From: NORP110 sp051251595
Lineage (GTDB): Bacteria; Pseudomonadota; Alphaproteobacteria; Rhodobacterales; Rhodobacteraceae
Direction: 5' to 3'
DNA: 64,000 bases
Assembly (NCBI GenBank): GCA_051251595.1
Contig: JBPOFA010000005.1
Location: 261,103-325,102, forward strand
Below the pieces are notes generated by a model that was not told the origin of the DNA, ran no database searches, and was given only the letters and a program-made list of their open reading frames with translations. Of this stretch, positions 1-9,319 are shown piece by piece (positions within the stretch are counted from its first letter, which is position 1; each line of letters opens with the position of its first letter). The translations under genes and the position numbers were made by a program.

Positions 1-816
1 ATGCAGGCAAATGATCGATTCCTCCATCGGGATCGGCGGGCCCGCGATGCGAAAGTGATGCAAGCGGGCGTCCTGGCCGTATTCCGCCTCAGAGACGAAC
101 CCGATTCCCGCGCCAGAGGCGACGATTTCGTGCACGGCCTCTCTGCCCTCTGCCTCTATCGTTCCGGCCAGGCGCACCCCTTGTTTCTTGGCCGCTTCTT
201 CCAGCTTTTGTCGGGTCTTTGACCCAATTTCGCGAAACACCAGATTGTACTGGGCAATTTCCTTCAATGAGGCCTGAGGCAACAGCTCGTCGGCCAGCCC
301 CTTGGCTGCAAAGGCGATGATCGGGGTCGAGCCAAGCGGTATTTGTTCAAACTCTGGGCTGTCGGGCATGTTGCCCAACACGCCGATATCAGCGTCATAG
401 GCATTCAGGGCCGAAATGACATCCTGCGAATTACCGGTTCGCATGGTGATCTTTACGCCCGGATATTGCGCCTGAAACCGGGTGATGGCGCCCGTCACGT
501 GATAGGCGGAATCGGCCAGAATGCGCAGCGTTCCACGAGAAAGCTTGCGCGATTCCGTGAGAATTTCCAACGCCTGCGCTTCCACTTCAAAAAGACGATT
601 GGTGACATCCAGCAACTGTTGCCCCCGAGGCGTGAGGGTGACTTGTTTCTTGACGCGATTGAACAGCCGCGTGTCATAGTCCCGTTCCAGTTTGCCCACC
701 TGATCGGACACGGCCGGCTGGGTCAGATGCATCGCTTCTGCCGCGCGGGAAAAGCCGCCGGTTGTGGCGACAAAGTGGAACGCCCTTAGCTGGGTATAGC
801 GCATGATTAAATCCAT
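1..816 (-). CDS. LysR-family transcriptional regulator (3' end outside window)
   Basis: The reading frame enters from the left edge and starts at ATG 816 (second in-frame ATG at 804), so 272 codons are visible and the C-terminus is missing. The N-terminus has the LysR winged helix-turn-helix, with the recognition region GGFSRAAEAMHLTQPAVSDQ at about residues 17-36 followed by a linker helix. The rest is the start of a type 2 periplasmic-binding-like effector domain. It is divergent from the phosphonate gene phnW, 88 bases away, the usual arrangement for a LysR activator of the neighbouring catabolic operon. I infer that it senses 2-aminoethylphosphonate or a derivative; the ligand cannot be read from sequence. 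Confidence 0.9.
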   Translation of the reverse strand, partial: MDLIMRYTQLRAFHFVATTGGFSRAAEAMHLTQPAVSDQVGKLERDYDTRLFNRVKKQVTLTPRGQQLLDVTNRLFEVEAQALEILTESRKLSRGTLRILADSAYHVTGAITRFQAQYPGVKITMRTGNSQDVISALNAYDADIGVLGNMPDSPEFEQIPLGSTPIIAFAAKGLADELLPQASLKEIAQYNLVFREIGSKTRQKLEEAAKKQGVRLAGTIEAEGREAVHEIVASGAGIGFVSEAEYGQDARLHHFRIAGPPIPMEESIICLH

Positions 817-904
817 CAGTTTAGCTTATGAATTTATACATATTAACGATTTTACAGATATAACGCCAGTCCGCTACGCATGATGCATCAACGGTCCCGG
901 ACAC
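817..904. promoter_or_regulatory. Divergent promoter region between lysR and phnW
   Basis: These 88 AT-rich bases hold the promoters of both flanking genes. The stretch ATTTATACATATTAA near 831-845 is the AT-rich kind of site that LysR proteins often bind, but no clean T-N11-A dyad can be singled out by eye. The exact operator is inferred. Confidence 0.45.
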
Positions 905-2074
905 ATGGTATCTGCAATGGCTTTGAAACCACCTGAACTTGGCGAACCCTACCTTTTGACCCCCGGGCCACTCACAACGTCGATTGAGGTCAAAAAGGCG
1001 ATGCTGCGCGATTGGGGGTCCTGGGATCAGGACTTTCGCGACATGACGCAAGAGCTGCGCACAGCGCTGATCGACATCGCCGGTGTTGAGGGGATGGATT
1101 GCGTGCCGATCCAGGGCAGCGGCACATTCGTGGTCGAGGCGATGCTGGGCTCTTTCATTCCCAAGGATGGCAAGGTTCTGGTTCTGATGAACGGTGCCTA
1201 TGGCAAACGGATCGCGGAAACGCTGGCCTATCTGGGGCGCGACTATGTCGTTCTGGACAAGGGCGACTACATGCCGCCGCGCGGGGATGAGGTTGCAGCC
1301 CTTCTGGCCGACGATCCTGCAATTACGGATGTGGTGATCGTACATTGCGAAACGTCTTCGGGCATTCTGAACCCGGTCAAAGAGATTTCCGATGTGGTCT
1401 ATGGGGCCGGGCGGCGTCTGCTGGTGGACAGCATGAGCGCGTTTGGCGCGATTGACGTGGATGCGCGCTATGAGGCGTTGGTGTCATCGGCCAATAAATG
1501 CATCGAGGGCGTGCCAGGCTTTGGCTTTTTGCTGGCCGGGCGCGACCAGCTGGAAGCGGCCAAGGGGCGCAGCCATTCGCTGAGCCTGGATGTCCATGCC
1601 CAGTGGTCCCACATGAACAAGACCGGCCAGTGGCGGTTTACCCCACCGACACATGTTGTGGCAGCCTTCATCGAAGCGCTGCGCAACCATAAGGCCGAGG
1701 GCGGTGTGCCTGCGCGCAACGCCCGCTATACCCGCAACCGCGACGTGATGGTGCAAGGGATGAAGCAATTGGGCTTTGAAACCTTGCTGCAGGATCGCTG
1801 GTTGTCCCCGATCATCGTGACGTTCTTTTGCCCGGAACATCCCGGGTTTGCCTTTGATCGGTTTTATCAGCTGATGAAGCAAAAGGGGTTCATCATCTAT
1901 CCCGGCAAGCTGACCGTCGTGGACAGTTTCCGCATCGGCTGTATTGGCCAGATGGATGAGCATGTGATGCAAAAGGTCGTCGCTGCGGCAGGGGAAGCGC
2001 TGGACGAAATGGGGATTCCCGACGCTCGGCCCCCCGCGCTGGCATTGGAAGAGCGGGCAAAGCTGATCAGTTAG
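905..2074 (+). CDS. phnW: 2-aminoethylphosphonate--pyruvate transaminase
   Basis: This 389-residue fold-type I PLP enzyme should convert 2-aminoethylphosphonate (AEP) plus pyruvate to phosphonoacetaldehyde plus alanine in the cytoplasm. Family features are the N-terminal LLTPGPLTTS, the IQGSGTFVVEA cofactor loop, the SMSAFGA stretch and SSANKCIEGVPGFGF, in which K198 should form the Schiff base. The length suits PhnW. ATG 905 is used; ATG 917 is an in-frame alternative. The next gene also belongs to AEP metabolism. No phosphonatase (phnX) or phosphonoacetaldehyde dehydrogenase/hydrolase (phnY/phnA) lies in the window, so the next step must be encoded elsewhere. Confidence 0.93.
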   Translation: MVSAMALKPPELGEPYLLTPGPLTTSIEVKKAMLRDWGSWDQDFRDMTQELRTALIDIAGVEGMDCVPIQGSGTFVVEAMLGSFIPKDGKVLVLMNGAYGKRIAETLAYLGRDYVVLDKGDYMPPRGDEVAALLADDPAITDVVIVHCETSSGILNPVKEISDVVYGAGRRLLVDSMSAFGAIDVDARYEALVSSANKCIEGVPGFGFLLAGRDQLEAAKGRSHSLSLDVHAQWSHMNKTGQWRFTPPTHVVAAFIEALRNHKAEGGVPARNARYTRNRDVMVQGMKQLGFETLLQDRWLSPIIVTFFCPEHPGFAFDRFYQLMKQKGFIIYPGKLTVVDSFRIGCIGQMDEHVMQKVVAAAGEALDEMGIPDARPPALALEERAKLIS

Positions 2075-2101
2075 CCCCGGTTGCGGACAACAAGGAACGA
2101 A

Positions 2102-3472
2102 ATGGCCAAGATGCATAGCAAAATCGTTCACACCGAAGGTGAGATGAACACAAGTGCCGCCCGCCAAGCCTGGCAGGCCGGGGCTGTCGGGCCAAAGTCA
2201 AAACCGCTTTTGCAAAGAGACACGGATGCGTTCCTGCATCAAAGCCTGTCCACGCCCTGTGCCAGCACCATCGCCAAAGCCGAAGGCATTTGGATCGAGG
2301 ATCTGGACGGTCGGCGCTATATGGATTTCCACGGGAACTCTGTCCATCATCTGGGCTATGGGCACCCTGATGTGGTGGCCGCGATCAAGGATCAGCTGGA
2401 CAGTCTAAGCTTTGCGCCGCGCCGCTTTACCAATGATGTCAGCGTCACGCTGGCGGAAAAACTGGGCCAATTGGCGCCCGGGGATTTAAGTAAAGTGTTG
2501 TTCACCACAGGTGGATCGGACGCGGTAGAGGTGGCGTTAAAGGTCGCGCGGGCGGCCACGGGGCGGTTTAAAACGGTGTCGTTCTGGGATGCGTTTCATG
2601 GGGCCGGGTTTGGGGCCTCTTCCGTTGGCGGAGAGGCGACGTTTCGGTCGCAAATCGCGGGGCCCCTGTTGGCGGGGGCCGAGCATGTGGCCCCGTTTGA
2701 CTGCTACCGCTGCCCTTATGGCCATAGCGGGCCGGATGTCTGCGGTTTGGCCTGTGCCAATATGGTGCGTTACGTTCTGGAACGCGAAGGCGATGTGGCC
2801 GCGGTGATCGCAGAGCCCATGCGCGCGGTGCCCTATGTCCCGCCGGTCGGATTTTGGAAGGCCGTCCGCCAGGCCTGTACTGACGCAGGGGCGTTGCTGA
2901 TCTTTGATGAGATTCCCACAGGCTTGGGCAAAACCGGCAAATTCTTTGCCTGCGAACATGATGATGTGGTTCCTGATATTGTGGTGATGGGCAAGGCCTT
3001 GGGCGGTGGCATTTTGCCGATCGCCGCCGCCGTGGCCCATCCTGATCTGGATGTCTGTGGCGATTTTGCGATTGGTCACTACACGCATGAAAAGAACCCT
3101 GTGACCGCCCGCGCGGCCTTGGCCACGATTGAGGTCATTGAAAGGGACGGTTTGGTCGAACGCTCTGCGCAGTTGGGGGCCGATGCGCTGGCCCGGCTAC
3201 AGAACTTTGCCGAGACCTGCCCAATCATTGGGGATGTTCGCGGCCGTGGCCTGATGTTCGGGGTCGAGATCGTGTCAGATCGTGAGACCAAAACAGCCGG
3301 CAATGATTTGGCTGAACGCATCTACTACCGGTGTCTGAATGCCGGGTTGAGTTTCAAAATTTCGCGCGGATGCGTTTTGACGCTGTCACCACCGCTGACC
3401 ATTTCCCAAGAGCACCTGGATCAGGCGCTTACCATCGTTGAGGAGGCAATACGCGAAGAAGCCAGACAATAG
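2102..3472 (+). CDS. pbfA: Class III aminotransferase-fold enzyme, probable (R)-1-hydroxy-2-aminoethylphosphonate ammonia-lyase
   Basis: This 456-residue class III PLP enzyme has the FDEIPTGLGKTGKFF aspartate region and VVMGKALGGG with the predicted Schiff-base lysine K298. The N-terminal MDFHGNSVHHLGYGHP and SFAPRRFTND stretches recall the PbfA lyases, which turn (R)-1-hydroxy-AEP into phosphonoacetaldehyde and ammonia and usually sit beside phnW. Assignment rests on that resemblance plus the neighbour 27 bases upstream; a true aminotransferase is the alternative. ATG 2102 follows an AAGGA site by five bases. ATG 2144, after GAAGGTGAG, is another possible start. A CxxC-type cluster near residues 202-222 (CYRCPYGHSGPDVCGLAC) is an unusual local feature. 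Confidence 0.72.
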   Translation: MAKMHSKIVHTEGEMNTSAARQAWQAGAVGPKSKPLLQRDTDAFLHQSLSTPCASTIAKAEGIWIEDLDGRRYMDFHGNSVHHLGYGHPDVVAAIKDQLDSLSFAPRRFTNDVSVTLAEKLGQLAPGDLSKVLFTTGGSDAVEVALKVARAATGRFKTVSFWDAFHGAGFGASSVGGEATFRSQIAGPLLAGAEHVAPFDCYRCPYGHSGPDVCGLACANMVRYVLEREGDVAAVIAEPMRAVPYVPPVGFWKAVRQACTDAGALLIFDEIPTGLGKTGKFFACEHDDVVPDIVVMGKALGGGILPIAAAVAHPDLDVCGDFAIGHYTHEKNPVTARAALATIEVIERDGLVERSAQLGADALARLQNFAETCPIIGDVRGRGLMFGVEIVSDRETKTAGNDLAERIYYRCLNAGLSFKISRGCVLTLSPPLTISQEHLDQALTIVEEAIREEARQ

Positions 3473-4038
3473 CCGCACCCCCCGGTTGAAACAAAGGCAT
3501 GGGCGCGCGGCCAGAAGATTCCACAAGGATCAGCCGCGCATCAATCGCAAGAAATAGTGCCTTTTATTTTCGCAGTTTTTGACAACGGCATTTTTCTAAG
3601 CCGTGAGTTATGACGGCGAACTTGGCCAAAGGGTCGTTCTTGGACGGGTGAGGGGCACTGTTTCACGGTCTTTTTGACCAGATATACATCAGTTTTCTTG
3701 GGGTGCGGGCCAGAGCTTGCAGCCCCCAAAGGCGTGGTGTGGTTTTCCCGAAATAGTTGATTTTTGTAGAGTTTTTTCGGCCTTGGGGGAGAGTCCGAAA
3801 TTCGTTGACAGGGTAAAGGTCTACCGCCTAGCCTATTTCAGAACTCGATTTTTGTCCAAATGGACGGAATCTGCCAATCTGGGTGCAAGTCGTTCGTGGA
3901 GGGGGCGAAGGGAACAGTGGGCCAAGTATATGTCTGCTGAAATTCACCGCATAAAATATCATCATCCGTCTTGTGTCACAAAAGATGAGAATTGGTGATT
4001 TAAAAAAATAAAACCGAAAACCATCAGTGAGGAAGAAC
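3473..4038 (+). other. Intergenic region upstream of the ABC importer
   Basis: About 565 bases carry no gene I can support; the frames here do not look like protein. Base composition becomes AT-rich towards the right. A possible sigma70-type promoter is TTGACA at 3805-3810 with TAGCCT at 3829-3834 (18-base spacing). That would leave a leader of about 200 bases before the binding-protein gene. A GAGGAAG ribosome-binding site ends a few bases before ATG 4039. Confidence 0.4.
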
Positions 4039-6078
4039 ATGAAAAGAGTCTTACTATCTGGCGTCGCGCTTGTCGCATTGTCGGGGACAGCCTTTGCCGC
4101 TTGCCCTGCCGTGACGATCGCAGACCCAATGGGCGTCGCAGAGGGCGCGTATCGACAGCAATATGATCTGGCGGAATTTGAATCGCTGGCAAATTGTAAA
4201 ATGGAGTTTTCTGCAAACCCTGCAGCAGAAGAGTTGAACTCTCGCATTCGCGGCAATCCACCATTGATGGCGCTGGCAGATCGGCTTCCTGCCGAGCCGC
4301 TGGTTGTTGCCCCATATGATGAGATTGGTAAATACGGCGGCACCCTGGACGCGCTTTCAAACGCGACAGAGGCCGGCACGTCCGATTTCCTTTCTATTCG
4401 CCACTCTAACCTTGTGCGCTATTCCGATGATCTTCAGACCATCGTGCCGCATGTGGCCAAGGACTGGGAATGGAATGATGACTTTACGCAGCTGACCTTC
4501 TATCTGCGCAAGGGCCATAAGTGGTCAGACGGCCAGCCGTTCACATCTGCAGATGTGAAGTTCTGGTATGACAACATGGCGATGGATCCAAACATCATCG
4601 AAAAGCCAAAGGACTATGTTCTGGTTGCCGGTGAGCGGATGGAAGTCACAACACCTGACGAAACCACCGTTGTGTTCAACCTACCAGCACCAAAGCCCGG
4701 CCTGTTGGCACACTTCGCCACACACTTTGCCCAAGGCTTCCAGCCAAAGCACTTCTTTGGTCAGTTCCACCCGGATATTGACCCGAATGCCGACGCGAAT
4801 GCGCAGGCCATCGGTTTTGATACTGGCTATGAAGTGATTTCAGCTTATTACGGCAACTCAGACTGGACAGACACACCATCACCGATGTTGTCTCAGCCTG
4901 AAAAAGTTGCCGGTATGCCAATGAACAGCATGCCGACGCTGGAAAGCTACATCATCACAAACGAAACCACAGAGGGCCGTCATTTCGTGGCGAACCCATA
5001 TTACTTTGCTGTGGATACCACGGGGCAGCAGCTGCCTTACATCAACGAACAAGATGAAGTTTACATCAACGAAAACGAAGTTCGTATTCTGAAACTGGTA
5101 AACGCCGAAGTTGACTACAAAGCGCAGTCTTTGCAGTTGCCGTCAGCACCGCTGCTTTTGGAAAATCAGGAAGCTGGCGATTACACAATCGATCTGTTGC
5201 CAGAGATTACTCTGCCAACATTTGCCTTTAACGTGACATCCGAAGACGAAGCCAAGCGCGCTGTGTTCGGTGATCTGAAATTCCGTCAGGCGATGTCTGT
5301 TGCCATCAACCGGGATGAGATCAACGAAGTGGCATTCTTTGGCTTGGGAACACCGAAACAGTATATCGGGTTTTCACCGGCTCCTGAATTCGTAGATCCA
5401 AAGTGGGTAGACTATTACGCACAATACGATCCAGCGATGGCCAACAGCCTTTTGGACGAAATCGGCATGGCTGACACCGATGGTGACGGTTTCCGTGAGT
5501 TGCCAAATGGCGACAAGCTGGTCCTGAACCTGCAATTCGCAACGCAGGGTGTTCCTGGTCAGTTGGTTGAACTTGTTGGTCAAAACTGGGCCGATGTAGG
5601 CATCCAGACGACTGTGAAAGAAGTGACACCGGATGAGTATCGTTCGGCGCAATCTTCGAACCAGCTGGATGTGTTGATGTGGCGCAAGTCGCAGCCAATG
5701 GGCATCGTGCTGGGCAACAACGAGCTGTGGGTTCCACCGTTTGAAAACTACTTTGGTATCCGCACAGGTATGTTGTGGGCAGAGTGGGTGGACACAGATG
5801 GCGCAAGCGGCATCGAACCACCGGAATATGTCAAAGAGCTGATGAACGACATCAACACGTTCCAGTCGGCTTCTGCGGGCACTCCGGAATCTGACGCAGC
5901 GGGTCAGTCTTTGGTGAAAAACATGGTCGAAAACCTGTTGTTCATCGGGACAGTTCAGTCACCGGCACCACTTTACCATCGCAATGCGCTGAAGAACTTC
6001 ACAACGTTCAAGACGCATTCATATGAGTACTACCGGACCTACCCTTACCGTCCGGCTCAGTGGTTCTTTTCTGAGTAA
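4039..6078 (+). CDS. ABC transporter periplasmic substrate-binding protein, peptide/nickel (SBP_bac_5) family
   Basis: This 679-residue protein starts at ATG 4039 behind GAGGAAG; an in-frame GTG at 4027 has no such site. A Sec signal peptide ends at about AFA-AC (residue 20). The mature protein has the family's block of LTFYLRKGHKWSDGQPFTSADVKFWYD. It is longer than typical DppA/OppA (about 530 residues). As first gene of a five-gene importer unit it should deliver an oligopeptide-sized or conjugated ligand to the two permeases. Its place between the AEP genes and a phosphonate monoester hydrolase suggests an AEP-containing conjugate as substrate; this is inference. No lipobox is seen, so it should be soluble. 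Confidence 0.88.
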   Translation: MKRVLLSGVALVALSGTAFAACPAVTIADPMGVAEGAYRQQYDLAEFESLANCKMEFSANPAAEELNSRIRGNPPLMALADRLPAEPLVVAPYDEIGKYGGTLDALSNATEAGTSDFLSIRHSNLVRYSDDLQTIVPHVAKDWEWNDDFTQLTFYLRKGHKWSDGQPFTSADVKFWYDNMAMDPNIIEKPKDYVLVAGERMEVTTPDETTVVFNLPAPKPGLLAHFATHFAQGFQPKHFFGQFHPDIDPNADANAQAIGFDTGYEVISAYYGNSDWTDTPSPMLSQPEKVAGMPMNSMPTLESYIITNETTEGRHFVANPYYFAVDTTGQQLPYINEQDEVYINENEVRILKLVNAEVDYKAQSLQLPSAPLLLENQEAGDYTIDLLPEITLPTFAFNVTSEDEAKRAVFGDLKFRQAMSVAINRDEINEVAFFGLGTPKQYIGFSPAPEFVDPKWVDYYAQYDPAMANSLLDEIGMADTDGDGFRELPNGDKLVLNLQFATQGVPGQLVELVGQNWADVGIQTTVKEVTPDEYRSAQSSNQLDVLMWRKSQPMGIVLGNNELWVPPFENYFGIRTGMLWAEWVDTDGASGIEPPEYVKELMNDINTFQSASAGTPESDAAGQSLVKNMVENLLFIGTVQSPAPLYHRNALKNFTTFKTHSYEYYRTYPYRPAQWFFSE

Positions 6079-6099
6079 CTCTGACCAAACTTGATAAAA

Positions 6100-6127
6100 G
6101 CGGCGGGCAAAGCGATTTGCCCGCCGC
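6100..6127 (+). terminator. Strong intercistronic hairpin after the binding-protein gene
   Basis: A perfect 12-bp stem, GCGGCGGGCAAA / TTTGCCCGCCGC with a GCGA loop, lies 22 bases after the stop. The following bases are AT-rich but lack a clean T-run. Such hairpins typically raise binding-protein mRNA over permease mRNA by protecting the upstream 3' end or by partial termination. Confidence 0.8.
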
Positions 6128-6180
6128 ATTCAAAAAAGCCTTTTATTTAAAAGAAGGTCGCAACGGGGGCTATAGGAACC

Positions 6181-7185
6181 ATGCTGCAATTCGCTCGGTT
6201 CGTGGTGATACGCGCAATACTTGCCATCCTGACACTGGTTCTGGTGTCGTTCATTGTCTTTACGCTTATGGAAATGGTTCCGGGAGACTGCGCGGAACGT
6301 TATCTGGCCTTTAAGAACACCCAAGGCAGCGGGATTTCAGTTGCGGATATCGAAGCCGAACGGGTGCGGCTGGGGCTGGACCGGCCCTATCTGGAACGGT
6401 GGGGCAGTTGGATCTGGCACGCGTTTCAGGGTGAATTCGGGGAAAGCTGTATTCTTCGGGTGAACATCGCCCAACTGTTGGGGCAGAAATTCTGGCTGAG
6501 CCTTGGGATTTGTCTGACCTCATTGCTTGTGGCCTACATGATCGCGATCCCTGTTGGCATCATCTCTGCAACATCCAAAAGCCCGGTTCTGAACAATTCA
6601 CTGCGCCTGATCAGCTATCTTGGTCTGGCCCTTCCAAACTTTTTGCTGGCTCTGATGATCATGTTGTTTTCGACGGTCTTCTTTGGTGACAGTCTTACGG
6701 GGCTGTTTTCCAAAGAGTTCCGGGATGCGGCCTGGTCCTGGGCGAGGGTGCAGGACTTTCTGTCGCGGGCATGGTTGCCGATCTTTATCCTTGGCTGGTC
6801 GGCCACGGCCTTTGCCATTCAAACGGTTCGTGCGTTGATGTCAGATGAAATCGGCAAGCTTTACGTGACCGCAGCCGAGGCCCGCGGCGTGACCGGGCGA
6901 CGATTGCTGATGCGATATCCGGCGCGTCACGCGTTGACGCCGATCATCAACTCGCTTGGGTTCGACCTGAACCGTATTTTCAACGAATTGCCAATCGTGG
7001 CCCTGATCCTGACCCTGACAGAGGCAGGCGCTTTGTTGATCGAAGCCCTGGCGCGGTCAAATGATCAGCAGCTGGCGGGGGCGATCATCTTTTTGCTGAC
7101 GGCAAGTATTGTTGGGATCAACTTTATCACTGACATTTTCCTTGCTCTCACCGATCCACGCGTTCGTCGCAGCATAATGGGATGA
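6181..7185 (+). CDS. ABC transporter permease (DppB/OppB type)
   Basis: This 334-residue inner-membrane permease starts with a hydrophobic helix (about residues 8-30). It has the family's long first periplasmic loop containing RVRLGLDRPYLERWGSW and a C-terminal transmembrane core. The cytoplasmic coupling region AEARGVTGRRLLMRYPARHA is the EAA-type loop that docks on the ATPases. It follows the hairpin and overlaps the second permease by four bases (ATGA), implying translational coupling. Substrate is set mainly by the binding protein. Confidence 0.9.
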   Translation: MLQFARFVVIRAILAILTLVLVSFIVFTLMEMVPGDCAERYLAFKNTQGSGISVADIEAERVRLGLDRPYLERWGSWIWHAFQGEFGESCILRVNIAQLLGQKFWLSLGICLTSLLVAYMIAIPVGIISATSKSPVLNNSLRLISYLGLALPNFLLALMIMLFSTVFFGDSLTGLFSKEFRDAAWSWARVQDFLSRAWLPIFILGWSATAFAIQTVRALMSDEIGKLYVTAAEARGVTGRRLLMRYPARHALTPIINSLGFDLNRIFNELPIVALILTLTEAGALLIEALARSNDQQLAGAIIFLLTASIVGINFITDIFLALTDPRVRRSIMG

Positions 7186-8327
7186 CCAATATGACAGATA
7201 CGACAGAAATTCACGTGGATCAGAAGGCAAAAGAGGCCTATTTTACCGCGTCGCAGGGTCAGCTTATCTGGGCCCGGTTCAAGAAAATCAAATCGGCCAT
7301 GGCCGGTGCTGCCGTTTTGATCATTTTGATCCTTTCGGGAATTTTCGCTGATTTTCTGACACCCTATAACCCCACGATTGCGGGCCGGGACAAAGACTAT
7401 CAGAACGGCGCCCCGGAAATTCCTCGTTTTTGCGATGAAAACGGGTGTTCGTGGCGGCCCTTCATTTACACAACCGAACGGACGCGGTCGGTGAAGACCA
7501 ATTTCAGATGGGTCACGGAAGTGAACCGGGATAAGCGCCGTTACATGACGTTCCTGCCGCGCGGCGATTCTTACAAGATGCTGGGCATGACGTTTGACCG
7601 GCATTTGTTCGGCGTCGACGAAGGCCAGATCCACTTGTTTGGAACCGACAGTTCGGGCAAGGACATCTTTTCACGAACCTTCCACGCGATTAACACCTCT
7701 ATGGCGGTTGGAACCATCGGTGTGTTGATCGCCTTTGTCATGGCTTTGCTGATAGGAGGGGTTGCCGGCTATTACGGTGGCTGGATAGATTCCGTCCTGC
7801 AGATGATCACCGATGCGGTGCGAACGGTGCCCGCCATCCCGTTGTTTATGGCGTTGGCGGCTTTCATTCCCGACACGTGGAGCGCGGAGGAAAGGTTCTT
7901 TTTCATCTCTATCATCCTTGGCTTTATCGGCTGGCCCACGCTGGCGCGGCGCGTGCGGACGCATTTGTTGACCGAACGGAACCAGGAATATGTTCTGGCG
8001 GCCCAGCTGTGCGGCGCATCACCCAGCCACGTGATCCGCAAACATTTGCTGCCAAGCTTCACCAGCTACATTATTGTCGATCTGGTGATCTCATTCCCGT
8101 ATATGGTTTTGTCCGAAACGGCCCTTAGCTTTATCGGGCTTGGCCTGAAGGACCCTGTGAATTCATTGGGGGTTATGCTGCAGCAGGTGACCAGCGCGGA
8201 TGTGCTGTTGAACTACCAATGGTATTTCATACCGGTGATCTTTTTCATCACACTGGTTCTGGCCTTTGTTTTTGTCGGCGACGGATTGCGCGATGCGGCT
8301 GATCCTTATGGGGAAGCGAATAAATGA
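7182..8327 (+). CDS. ABC transporter permease (DppC/OppC type) with enlarged periplasmic loop
   Basis: The first start, ATG 7182, overlaps the previous stop; ATG 7191 is an in-frame alternative. The product (381 residues) has an N-terminal helix at about residues 43-62, then roughly 100 residues before the motif HLFGTDSSGKDIFSRTF, where DppC proteins usually have 30-50. The transmembrane core and EAA-type loop (AAQLCGASPSHVIRKHLLPS) are intact. The enlarged loop contains two close cysteines (FCDENGCSW) that could form a periplasmic disulfide. It pairs with the preceding permease and overlaps the next ATPase gene by four bases. Confidence 0.9.
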   Translation: MTNMTDTTEIHVDQKAKEAYFTASQGQLIWARFKKIKSAMAGAAVLIILILSGIFADFLTPYNPTIAGRDKDYQNGAPEIPRFCDENGCSWRPFIYTTERTRSVKTNFRWVTEVNRDKRRYMTFLPRGDSYKMLGMTFDRHLFGVDEGQIHLFGTDSSGKDIFSRTFHAINTSMAVGTIGVLIAFVMALLIGGVAGYYGGWIDSVLQMITDAVRTVPAIPLFMALAAFIPDTWSAEERFFFISIILGFIGWPTLARRVRTHLLTERNQEYVLAAQLCGASPSHVIRKHLLPSFTSYIIVDLVISFPYMVLSETALSFIGLGLKDPVNSLGVMLQQVTSADVLLNYQWYFIPVIFFITLVLAFVFVGDGLRDAADPYGEANK

Positions 8328-9319
8328 CGCGACTGATTGATGTAGAAAACCTGACGCTGAAATTTGATACAGACGAAGGTCGGATCACGGCCGTTGACGA
8401 TGTTTCATTCTCACTTGAAGCGGGCGAGGTCATGGGCCTTGTCGGGGAAAGCGGGTCCGGTAAATCGGTGACGGCCAAATCCTTGATGAAGCTGAACCCC
8501 AGCAACGCCACCTATGGCGATAAGACCAGCATCAAGCTCCACCTGGAAGATCGCGTCGTTGATATCATGCCCCTGCGCACGGCGCAGGAAATGCAGGTGG
8601 TGCGTGGCGGTGCGATTTCGATGATTTTCCAGGAACCAATGGCCAGTTTCGCGCCAGCGATTTCCATTGGCGATCAAATGGTCGAGCAGCTGCAAATTCA
8701 CACGGATATGAATGCCAAGCAGGCCCGCGATCTGTCGATTGAAATGCTGAACCGTGTCGGGATTTCTGACGCGCCACAGCGGTTCAAACAGTTCGCTTTT
8801 GAACTGTCCGGCGGCATGCGTCAGCGCGCCATGATCGCGATGGCCTTGTCCACCAAGCCCAAGCTGTTGATCGCCGACGAACCGACAACCGCTTTGGATG
8901 TGACCATTCAGGCGCAGGTGATTGACCTGATGAAGGATCTGGTCAGCGAATTTGGCATGGGCATTGTCTTTATCACCCATGATTTGGGCGTCGTGGCGCA
9001 AACCTGTGACAAGGTTGCCGTGATGTATCTGGGGCGACTGGTGGAACAGGGGCCTGTGCGCGAAGTAATCCGCAACCCGCAGCATCCTTACACCAAGGGG
9101 CTGTTGGCGGCTCTGCCCCGTCTGGATGATCTGGACGCGCCGCTTATTCCGGTGCCCGGCGATATTCCTTCGCCGTTGGAAAGACCTTCGGGGTGTGTGT
9201 TTAACACACGTTGCTCTGTCGCGTTAGAGGGCCGCTGTAACAGCGAAGTCCCGCAATTCGTCAATGTTGATCCAAACCACAGCGTTGCCTGCCATGTTGT
9301 AGAAGAGGGCCTGAGATGA
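8324..9319 (+). CDS. ABC transporter ATP-binding protein (DppD/OppD type)
   Basis: This 331-residue ATPase has Walker A GESGSGKS, the Q-loop IFQEPMASFAP, signature LSGGMRQRAMIA, Walker B LLIADEPTTALD and the switch His in FITHDLGVV. The C-terminal oligopeptide-transporter domain ends with the cysteine-containing CVFNTRCSVALEGRC type motif seen in DppD/OppD. It overlaps both neighbours by four bases and should form a heterodimer with the next gene product to power the importer. Confidence 0.93.
   Translation: MTRLIDVENLTLKFDTDEGRITAVDDVSFSLEAGEVMGLVGESGSGKSVTAKSLMKLNPSNATYGDKTSIKLHLEDRVVDIMPLRTAQEMQVVRGGAISMIFQEPMASFAPAISIGDQMVEQLQIHTDMNAKQARDLSIEMLNRVGISDAPQRFKQFAFELSGGMRQRAMIAMALSTKPKLLIADEPTTALDVTIQAQVIDLMKDLVSEFGMGIVFITHDLGVVAQTCDKVAVMYLGRLVEQGPVREVIRNPQHPYTKGLLAALPRLDDLDAPLIPVPGDIPSPLERPSGCVFNTRCSVALEGRCNSEVPQFVNVDPNHSVACHVVEEGLR

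Noticed and set aside
343..789. 148-codon plus-strand ORF
   Set aside because: It is antisense to the LysR gene, whose DNA-binding domain is clear.
821..1345. 174-codon minus-strand ORF over the phnW start
   Set aside because: It is antisense to the well-supported phnW and would cover the divergent promoter.
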